From: Steinernema hermaphroditum
Lineage: Eukaryota > Nematoda > Chromadorea > Rhabditida > Steinernematidae
NCBI GenBank assembly: GCA_030435675.1
Contig: CM059624.1
Span: forward strand, 16,206,769 to 16,270,768
Direction of reading: 5' to 3'
DNA length: 64,000 nt
Shown here: piece by piece, positions 56,642 to 64,000 of the stretch
Position numbering within the stretch: the first letter of the stretch is position 1
How the letters are laid out: each line of letters starts with the position of its first letter
Program-made: the position numbers and the translations under genes
The notes under the pieces: generated by a model
Seen by the model: the letters and a program-made list of their open reading frames with translations, nothing else
What the model was told of the DNA's origin: nothing
The model's database searches: none

Positions 56642-56868
56642 ATTAGCGAATAGCGGCCAAAGGTATGTTTGGACGGCCAAAAGTACTGAACAGCGGCCAA
56701 AAGTATTTTCCGACGGCCAAAAGTCGGAATAGCGGCCAAAAGTATTTTCCGACGGCCAAAAGTCGGAATAGCGGCCAAAAGTATTTTCCGACGGCCAAAA
56801 GTCGGAATAGCGGCCAAAAGTATTTTTTGAAAGCCAAAAGTCGGAATAGGCTGGCACATTGCCGAATC
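56642..56868 (-). repeat. Left 39-bp unit array of element 2
   Basis: About four copies of AGCGGCCAAAAGTATTTTCC followed by GACGGCCAAAAGTCGGAAT, with divergent outer and inner units. 39 bp is 13 codons, so an open frame reads through the array as repeats of IPTFGRRKILLAA on the minus strand. Confidence 0.85.
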
Positions 56869-56881
56869 GCGGCAAACCCAC

Positions 56882-57321
56882 CTGAACTTATTATAAAACT
56901 CAACCAGTGTTGAAACCGCCCAGCCATGTTCGTTGTGAACGTTTTCAAGTCGCGTGGTAGGATTTGTGGCCCAGAAGTGGGCCATCCTGAGGATTTCGTC
57001 CACACCCATTCTGGACTCCGAGAAGAAAGATCCTCGACGAACCTACTGTCTGCTTATGGATTTCTTATTGTTGCAGTCGTTACACCGCCACTAAATAGCC
57101 TCCACTATGTATGGACACAAAGACAACAATAGCCCACTTAGAATCCATCGACGGCGTCCTTAGCCTTATGAAGGCGGAACTTCCCGGAAGCGCACGTCGC
57201 CTTGGTACATTGCGGCTGATTGACGAGCAGTCCATGGAAGGCCAGGAACCGTAGTTTTTCGCGTACGGATTCTATCGTATCGTCCCCCAGAATTTCGTTG
57301 AGCCGCGCCGAAGATACCGGC
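56882..57321 (-). pseudogene. Merlin transposase, N-terminal remnant
   Basis: Segment 57138-57321 follows the acceptor TTCCCAG and reads ARLNEILGDDTIESVREKLR, FLAFHGLL, then two Cys and KFRLHKAKDAVDGF before a stop. Segment 56882-57042 reads VRRGSFFSESRMGVDEILRM, then a Trp-containing helix and STLVEFYNKF. Merlin transposases begin with a zinc-ribbon region ending in DGF-x-WRC, followed by RRGSFF-x-x-S-x-L...ILRL-x-x-W and a helix ending VDWYN-x-x-R. The order and motifs match. A stop directly after DGF and the absence of the DDE core show that it is broken. The donor AG/GTGGG at 56881 could splice it to the host exon at 56623. Confidence 0.65.
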
Positions 57322-57402
57322 CTGGGAACGTCCTAATTGGTCTGCCAAGAAGGTACTCAATACCTAGCCGTTAACACAATATAACTGCTTCATGATTCTA
57401 GT

Positions 57403-57753
57403 TTGGCAGGGGTGGACGTGACCGTCGACTCCAAAGTAGAGGCCGACACCGCCACCGATGTTGCCGCAGACATCAGTGGCGGTTCGTACCGCCACGGGGA
57501 CACTCGCCATGGCGGCATGCGCCATGGCGATATCCACGGTGGGCGGATCACGGGTGGGAACAACCACCTGAACCAGAACCTCTCCATCCCCGTTGTCGTC
57601 CACGTCTACGCCCCACCGTCCGCGACGCCCGAGAGACGCCCGAGAAAGAAGCCCAGGCACAGAAGCTCGGAAGAGGGCTCCGAGGAAAGCTCCGAAGAGC
57701 TCAAAGAGGAGCCCGAGGAGGAGCCCGAAGAGGAGCCCGAAGATGATTATTAA
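57403..57753 (+). CDS. Terminal exon of an unidentified plus-strand gene inside element 2
   Basis: An open frame of 117 codons without an ATG, entered after acceptor-like TTCTAG or TTGGCAG, ending at TAA 57751-57753 just before the right array. The peptide has a VDVTVDSKVEADTATDVAAD start, a His/Gly/Arg-rich middle, SIPVVVHVYAPPS, a basic KKPRHR block and an acidic Glu/Pro tail. Codon use is regular (C/G third positions), which argues for true coding. No family is recognised. Its position and orientation mirror those of the plus-strand exon in element 1. Confidence 0.4.
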   Translation: MAGVDVTVDSKVEADTATDVAADISGGSYRHGDTRHGGMRHGDIHGGRITGGNNHLNQNLSIPVVVHVYAPPSATPERRPRKKPRHRSSEEGSEESSEELKEEPEEEPEEEPEDDY

Positions 57754-57789
57754 TGTTCTCTTTGTGAAAATTGAAAATTGTGATAAAGT

Positions 57790-57940
57790 ACGTCGGAAAA
57801 TACTTTTGGCCGCTATTCCGACTTTTGGCCGTCGGAAAATAGTGTTAGCCGCTATTCCGACTTTTGGCCGTCGGAAAATAGTGTTGGCCGCTATTCCGAC
57901 TTTTGGCCGCTGTTCAGTACTTTTGGCCGCTATTCGCTAA
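57790..57940 (+). repeat. Right 39-bp unit array of element 2 (inverted)
   Basis: ACTTTTGGCCGCTATTCCGA and GGCCGTCGGAAAATA alternate, the inverse of the left array, with about three units. Confidence 0.85.
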
Positions 57941-57947
57941 TAGAGCC

Positions 57948-57955
57948 GCAAAATT
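57948..57955 (+). repeat. Right 8-bp direct repeat of element 2
   Basis: GCAAAATT, one mismatch from the left copy. Confidence 0.45.
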
Positions 57956-58441
57956 ACTGTAGATATAGGACAGACCAATAAGGGCACTTCAGAAAAAAAT
58001 CTACTAGAAGTGTAGAAGCCCATTCGGGAATGCAAATAATGAGACCAGTCGGTTTGGACATATCTGCATTACAACGAAAAAATGAAATATTGAAGTACTT
58101 TTTGTAGTTCACTTTCTGGCATGGCACCTTCTACATCTGTAATTGGTTGTAGATGAAACACACCACCCGGGGCAGCTTGTCAAGTTCCTCAAGATTCACG
58201 TTGACCAAAAAAAGGTCCTTTCAGGTGGAAAATGGACTGGAAAGGACTGGAAAATAGGGCTTGAAGCTGCTTCGATGGCGCAAATGTTTGTCAAAATGCT
58301 TTGTTGGAATTCAGGCGGACAATACAATGTTGTTGGAAAAATCGTCACAGAACGCTAGTGATGTTTAGCCCTTCGAAGGGTTCTCTTGATAAGAACTTGA
58401 CTTTCAAGAGTCGGAAGGCTTCTTAAAGGAGAAACTCTTAC
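57956..58441. other. Spacer with an undecided open frame
   Basis: A plus open frame (58143-58358, no ATG start) encodes a Lys/Trp-rich peptide. It could be an exon following the acceptor GGTTGTAG, but no partner exon or domain was found. Confidence 0.25.
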
Positions 58442-58850
58442 CGCGAAAATGTTGGTCCATTCTGGAACTTAGCGCATTGATAGCGCGCTGCTCGTCGCTT
58501 TTTGTTGTTGACATTCTGGCCTACGTCGAATCGAAGACGACGTCGACCCCTTGTGCGATCAGCCCACTGATCGGCCCTCCGTATTTCAGGACGGAGCTGC
58601 TGACTCTGCCTAGGTTCTTGAAAACTGCGACAGCAGAAGTCGTTTCCTCCGTCTACTTGGTTAATTCTTCGTGTTTGCGAGCACATCTGTAGACATCCTC
58701 TAAATCTGCAAAACGAAATTTGCTTCGAATCTTTGATGAATTAGTGAAACTCACAAAGCGGTTGCACTAAATATTGCCTATCGTGCGCATAGTGTTCTCG
58801 CAAGTCTCCCCATAAGGGTTGCGGCGTCTTTGACGTATCCAACCACAACG
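58442..58850 (-). pseudogene. Remnant of an unidentified gene family with in-frame TAG codons
   Basis: On the minus strand an exon ending at donor GTGAGT (58754) reads DLREHYAHDRQYLVQPL. It joins in phase, through TTTTGCAG, to an exon (58705 down to 58442) reading YLEDVYRCARKHEELTK, TAG, TEETTSAVAVFKNLGRVSS, then VLKYGGPISGLIAQGVDVVF, TAG, and after six bases ATG with STTKSDEQRAINALSSRMDQ to a donor GTAAGAG. The same frame stays coding-like on both sides of each TAG (58653-58655 and 58521-58523). The simplest reading is a C-terminal exon with one nonsense change, then the first exon of a tandem neighbour. The family is not recognised. Confidence 0.4.
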
Positions 58851-61732
58851 AGGGTGAGCACAAAGTTTATCTACTTTTGAAGTAGAGGTTCATCGCTATC
58901 CTCCTTAAGCATCATTATTTAAGATTAGTATGCATCCAAGCTTACATGAAAAATTCCGACTTTTCTGAGACCTTTTTCCGCTTCCGTGCACACATGTGTT
59001 TGACGCAAGTCTCTAGAAAAGGTTTGTATTTTTTGGTAAAAGTGCACTGCTACACGCAGAGATCAAATCAACATCAGTTCTTTCGTCGCGTTTATGCTTC
59101 CCTTTCAAATATTTTCTTCCTCGAATTTTTCATTCAACATTACAAATGTGAGTTCTTTATAATATTTTGGCAGCTGGCCTTGTTTTTTTTATCGGAGCTC
59201 AAAAATTACTAAGAAATAGCCTATCAAAGTGGCAGAAGAAAGGACCTATAAAAATCGAAGAGACACTGAATGACTTCTCGATGAATCGGACTAGGACTAG
59301 TTACGGAAAATGACTTTAGTGGGAAATATAACTTTCATCTGAAAAGATATTTTTTGCCGGACGTCCCTATTCTTCAACATAGGCAACAAAGCTTAAAATT
59401 CACTAAAGAAAGAGTCTGCGAAGGTGGAAGAGGGAAGGGAGAAAATGTATCAAAATGGAAGGGACACTCACCGATGGCTTGCTGAACTTTGCGGGTCTAA
59501 TGGAATTGGGTCCAGTTGAAGCAGAAGTTGCATAGGTGGTCAGGAGACTCGTTTCACTGGGAAGAGTGCAAAGGAGTCAGTAGCTGAATAAGAATGAACT
59601 TTAGCTTCCTGTTGTGGCTAAGGAAGCGTTTGTCCGGCTGAAAAGCAAATAAATGTCCACAACGAATCTCTTCCAAAGGGAACTCATGATTCACCATGTT
59701 CGAAATAATAATAAATCAATCGTAATAAATCGTAATGGACTACACAATTAGGAGTTTGTTCGGTTTTTCTAATGAATTCCATAGAAAGATTTTCTTAGGG
59801 TTTGTTTTACTTCTGAGTTGGAGAATATCACAATCTGACTTACTTTTTGATACGTTTAGTGCTCGGATAATCTCGACGGCAATCGTTCGGAAGCTCTTCG
59901 ATAGGAAGAACTCTGAAAGTACAGAAATGCAACATTTAGCAATTTCCAGAATAAAAAATCGATTAGGCGATAAAAGAATGCACTTCTGACCACACACGTC
60001 GTTCGGGTGGCGCGCTTCTGGTGAACAGGGCTGTCGAATTGAATCAAATCGACGCCACAAAAGCATGGCTTCTTGATCACTTGAGGCAGTATGTATGCTC
60101 ACATTTCAGCATGTATTCCCAAAAGTAGCATATTAAAGGCTTAAACGTATTATTTCAACAACCACATAAACTTGAAGTTATGGAGGATTCTCTTGCAGCG
60201 GGCTTCGTGTCTCAGTTCCCTCTGGAAGTCACAAGTGCCACAGCGTTTGCCATGAGACCAACCGGACGCTCAGGGAGCGACTGAGGGACCGACCGCTCAC
60301 CGCAACATAAGAGTGCTAACAGATTAAAGATCATTGTAATAGTTATTCTCTTCTTCAAAATGAGCCTATTAAATCAAAAGGCCATTTTGTAAATTATCTT
60401 TAGAAAGGCCTCAATCGAAGCATTCTTCTTGAATGCGCTACGATCATCCGTCGCCCCGATTAAGCACAAAGCCTCCTCGGTCCACTTAATTACTCCTTTT
60501 GAGCACGATTCCTCTTCAACGGCAATCTGTCCTCATGGCTGCGCACGTCGTTAACACCAGAACGAGTACATTAATCCTCTCAGCCGTCTCCCAGCAATTA
60601 CCGTCCCCTTTTTCCGCTCCGGTCACCTGCCACCTGGCCCCGGGCTCCTTTCGGCCCAGCGTCCTTTCATGCGTCTCGCGCAAACGATGACCACTCCGCA
60701 GCGGTGAGTCAATCGATAGCGCTGGACAATGCCACCCACCGCGCGCTTACCTGGAACGGTCGATGTTCCATTTTGAGTTCCATTCGCACCTAGCGCCGCG
60801 CTCTGTTTGCTGACTAAAGTGCTCTCGTACGATTTTTACTTTTCATTGTTCGGGGCTTTAAGGGACTGGGACTGATGGTTAAGGGAACTTTTTCATGAAC
60901 TTCAGAAATACACTCGATCATCTGCTTTTTAAGTACAATTTTAAACATCTTCGTGTAGGCATAGCTCTCCTTACAGCTCATTTCTCTTAAATGTAAGCAC
61001 ACGTTCAGCTTTAGATGAGTTGCAGTCTTTTTGGTTTACATTAGATTCGATCTTATTCTTTTGTGTAAAACATGCCCCTCAGTTCTGTGCTTTACTTTTT
61101 GTGTTTTATAGACCCGTAAAATCCAGTTGTAAGTTCATAAAAAAACACTTTCTTGGCGACCTTCCCGAAGGCGCCTTTAATGGGCGAAGGCCTCGAGGCG
61201 CGAACAACTTTTATCCTTCCCGTCGATCGCCGTCTTCCCGCTAAGGCGTGCAGTATTGTATGTGGATATGCGCGTTAATGCAATGCGATTTGTCGCGCCA
61301 ACGCGTGTTCTGTTGAAAATGTGTGTGTGTGCAGTGTCGCCGCGCGCTTTGTTGTTCGGGAAAACGCTTTTTCCGGAGAGGTGATGATGACGAAGACGGA
61401 GCGCTTATCTCTATGCAAATAGAGGAGCGCCGGTGGGCCGCCTTTACCTGTTTGTGAGCACCTTATTTGGAATGGTCTCGCGGAAGATGGTGCAAAATCG
61501 CTTTGTCAGTGAAAAGCCAGTTTATGACTAACAAAATTGGTGCATGTGCGCGATACTCTCGTCGAATTCCAAGAGCAACTTACTGTAATTTTCAACAAAC
61601 GCTTCATTTCTGAATGTGAGGAAAATATACACAGTTTAGTATCAGTGAAAGGCAAGCGATCGAAACCCACTCCTCCCATATTGTGTTTTTTATCAAAAAA
61701 ATTTATTAAGTAACCGAAAAAAGAAAAACGTT
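58851..61732. other. Gene-poor stretch
   Basis: No gene is supported. GC-rich islands at 60480-60800 and 61140-61450 may be promoter or leader regions. Open frames here lack domains. Confidence 0.35.
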
Positions 61733-61805
61733 TGATCTCGGGCGGGCTCGAACCGCCGGCCTTCTGTGTGTTAGACAGATGTGATAACCACTACACCACG
61801 AGATC
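61733..61805 (-). tRNA. tRNA-Val (AAC), copy 3
   Basis: The reverse complement of the same 73-nt sequence as copy 1, with acceptor GATCTCG / CGAGATC, anticodon loop CTAACAC and discriminator A. Confidence 0.96.
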
Positions 61806-61993
61806 GCTGGTTACACCTCTTCTTGTCATAAACACGTAATCTTGCCTTTTCATCCGACTATGCTTATTTCGAGTAAATATCCATTTATTGGGGAATGTTG
61901 TACCATTGTAAAATGTATTTTTTCATTTTCAGTCGTTAGCTACATTGTTTATCGGTTTAGTTTATGAAAAACAGTGGTATTTGTTCGATTTCT

Positions 61994-62275
61994 CTACCGT
62001 CTATGGTTCTTTGCTGCTGAACAAAGAGTCCCATGAACACTCGTGATCGTGATGTCATGCTCTTCGACGCATGTAATCGCTACCGTTCCGTTTGGATCGT
62101 AAACCTTTGACGTGGTTGATGACAATGCGGTTGTTCCACAACAGAACTCTGATGTGGCTGTTAATAATACAACATCAGGTAGAATTTCTTCAATCCTGCT
62201 CGAAATCGTCGTTAATAATTGCAAATAGGTCAAATGCGTCTTCATTCTTTTTAATGAACACTGATTTTCGCACAT
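61994..62275 (-). pseudogene. Possible exon or remnant of a secreted Cys-containing protein
   Basis: The minus open frame contains LLTATSEFCCGTTALSSTTS, then KVYDPNGTVAITCVEEHDIT and ITSVHGTLCSA. The pattern 'DPNG-x-V-x-ITC...ITI' resembles short extracellular domains of nematodes such as the C6 type, but there is no signal peptide, clear splice site or complete domain. Weak support. Confidence 0.25.
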
Positions 62276-64000
62276 TTGAGAGTGTGTCTTTAAGTTGTGT
62301 TTAAGTCGTTGCCCTTAGAAGGGGGGCAGACACCGATAGAAAAAAATATCCAGTGTACAAATATTTGAATGACCTTATTTTTTGATTTGTGTCTCTCTTA
62401 TCACGCAACACTTCTCTCACGACTGTTTCCCCCTTTCCTGCATGCCACGGCTTTGCTATAGGGATGCAGTACTATTGCTATTTATTCACTGTGGTATTGT
62501 TAAAAATCCAGCTGTCCTATTTCTAGATGTTGTAAATACTATTATTATTTTTATTTTATTATTTTACCTTCTTAGTTCCACTCTAGTATTATTCACTCTA
62601 CTTTTTTGTTCATTTCTTCACATATACCACGAAAGTACTCCTCTTGGCCACACTTCACACACTGACCGCCTGCTAGGCAGAACTGAGAAAATCCCCGTGC
62701 AAGACGTTCCCATACCTCATTGTCCAAAAAGGTCGCAGCGCACAATAATAGGATCAACACCGATCCGTTTCCTCATGGCCCTCTCCAACCCCACAGGTGT
62801 CCAATAGCCTTGTCATCCTACGCGCCCTGCCGACAACGTCTTCCAATGTTGTGTGAGGTCACTCGACAACGTCCGCCGTTTGCCGAACAGCCCTCCATCT
62901 TGTTTGCCACCTCATTTGTCTAATTGTTCGATCTTCGCCGCATCAAGTTACCATCACCTTGTGGAATTCGCACCCTCTCGCATTCCTTCCGTTTGCTAAG
63001 AGCGCGGCTCCCACACAGCCTTATCACCGCCAAAGCAAGGTCTAATTCCTATAGTCAACTGATAAGCGACGATTTCGGTCGCGAACGTCAAAAAAACGCC
63101 CTCTCTTCGTACCCTCTCGCGTCCTTATTAGTCAGTCAAATGATCGACGACGCCACAATTTGAATATTTGCGCACCGATTTGGAATCTCTGAGTGAGTCA
63201 GTTCGCATCGCCGCCAGCGCAATACCTGTCCCTCGCGCCTTAGAGAGGCTCCTTTTGGAAGGCGACGTCAGTGGACCGTTGCCGGCCGACGAGCATGAGC
63301 GGGCGAGGGCCAGCCGAGTTTGCTCTCGACGGTCATCTTGAGAGTCCGAACGAGAAGAAGATAAGCTCTTCTCGAGTATCCCATTGCGACTCTCAAATCC
63401 TCTACGTTTTTTCGCTTGATCGCGGTTTATTCGCGCGCACCTCACTTGTGGTTTGATGGTCAGTTTGATGGCGAGGTGCTAACTGGTGTTCAGCGATCGG
63501 TGGTGCGAAGTTGTGGAGTCACTATTGGTCATTATTTTCCGGATCTGGTTAATGCTTCGGTGGACATGCCTCATCAATATTTTAAAAACTGCCCTATTCA
63601 TGACATGAAAAGCTTCCGCGGTTACTGCAAGCCTGTCACTCTTCTTTATCAATTACACCCTTAGCTTAGATAGTAGATAGTACTGCTTTTTCACTCATAT
63701 ATCGGGCAGTTTTACTGCTTGTTTGTTTACAGTCGATTTTTCCATATGGTGTACGTCACGATTTCACCATTTACCAGTGTCTTCCTGTTCTGGCTTTTCA
63801 AAAAACCGGCCCTGTTGCATTCGCAGCAAGCACTTCCCATCCGGATCCCTTTGAATTCATTAAGCGAAACCCCCCGAAGCGAGATAAAGCCGCTTTTACG
63901 GTATGTCTCCTCTTCGATCGAATTGCGTAATGAGCGGCACGCGCAATCGCCTCGCCGCTGATGAGGACCGGTTCGCCCGAAGTTTAATGAGGGAAGTCAC
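62276..64000. other. Window end, no supported gene
   Basis: Open frames at 62382-62807, 63128-63445 and 63416-63664 have no recognisable domain or paired splice sites. The region before 63450 is GC-rich on both strands. Confidence 0.3.

Larger units (their letters stand above)
56636..57947. mobile_element. Foldback-type element 2 (Merlin-like) with inverted arrays of a 39-bp hairpin unit
   Basis: A 1,312-bp segment with matched ends: GGCTCTATTAGCGAATAGCG at the left and its exact reverse complement at the right. Inside each end is an array of a 39-bp unit carrying TTCCGAC-N8-GTCGGAA hairpins. The interior carries a degraded minus-strand Merlin transposase N-terminus and a plus-strand terminal exon. 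Merlin (IS1016-related) elements have long TIRs and make 8-9-bp target duplications, which fits the flanks. The DDE core is missing, so this copy is non-autonomous. Confidence 0.75.

Noticed and set aside
58143..58358. Plus open frame with a Lys/Trp-rich peptide next to element 2
   Set aside because: No ATG, no partner exon and no domain; the opposite strand is also open. It is left undecided and not called as a gene.
62382..62807. 141-codon hydrophobic plus open frame
   Set aside because: The middle is a T-rich low-complexity run that gives Ile/Leu/Phe by composition. There is no family motif and no support for a transcript.

Overview
This window is nuclear DNA from a free-living or parasitic nematode, most likely a rhabditine (Caenorhabditis- or Pristionchus-like) species. 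The evidence is short GT-AG introns of about 40-60 bp mixed with a few long ones, TTTCAG/TTTTAG acceptors, nematode-specific chemoreceptor families, small AATAAA 3' ends, and full-length genes for cytosolic HSP90 (daf-21 type) and beta-spectrin (unc-70 type). In C. elegans those last two genes are both on chromosome V, so the window may come from the equivalent chromosome. The exact species cannot be read from the sequence.

Layout. 1-5 kb: the 3' end of a serpentine receptor gene, a tRNA-Thr and a complete eight-exon MFSD8/CLN7-like lysosomal transporter on the minus strand. 6-14.5 kb: a tRNA-Val, then HSP90 with a heat-shock promoter (two three-box HSEs and a TATA box), a PGAM/TULA-type histidine-phosphatase-like gene that has lost its first catalytic His, and, convergent to it, a small secreted protein with a basic helical middle and a Cys-rich tail. 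14.5-26 kb: gene-poor, with tRNA-Asp, tRNA-derived repeats, and an srt-type receptor (probably a pseudogene) carrying a tRNA-Gln in an intron. 26-28.2 kb: a trypsin-fold gene whose catalytic His and Ser are both replaced, then a tRNA-Glu. 30.4-31.6 kb: a 1.2-kb foldback-type element with long inverted arrays of a 25-bp hairpin unit. 31.6-39 kb: gene-poor, with GC-rich islands.

39-50.7 kb is the complete beta-spectrin gene (13 coding exons, about 2,322 residues) with a second, phase-compatible first exon inside its 3.3-kb first intron. It is convergent with a seven-exon SGNH/GDSL hydrolase gene (51.3-53.3 kb); one intron of that gene holds two tRNA genes on opposite strands. 54-59 kb: a LINE fragment, a small secreted Cys-rich protein gene with a clear TATA box, a tRNA-Asn, the broken 3' end of a host gene, and directly next to it a second 1.3-kb foldback element. 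That element has inverted arrays of a 39-bp hairpin unit and a degraded Merlin-type transposase N-terminus. After it comes a broken two-copy remnant of an unnamed gene family with in-frame TAG codons. 59-64 kb is nearly gene-free apart from a third tRNA-Val.

The most unusual content is the pair of foldback elements (30.4-31.6 and 56.6-57.9 kb). They share one plan: flanking 8-9-bp direct repeats, inverted arrays of hairpin-forming units built on a TTCCG...CGGAA stem and an ACTTTT-CCGCTA core, and short interior coding segments on both strands.
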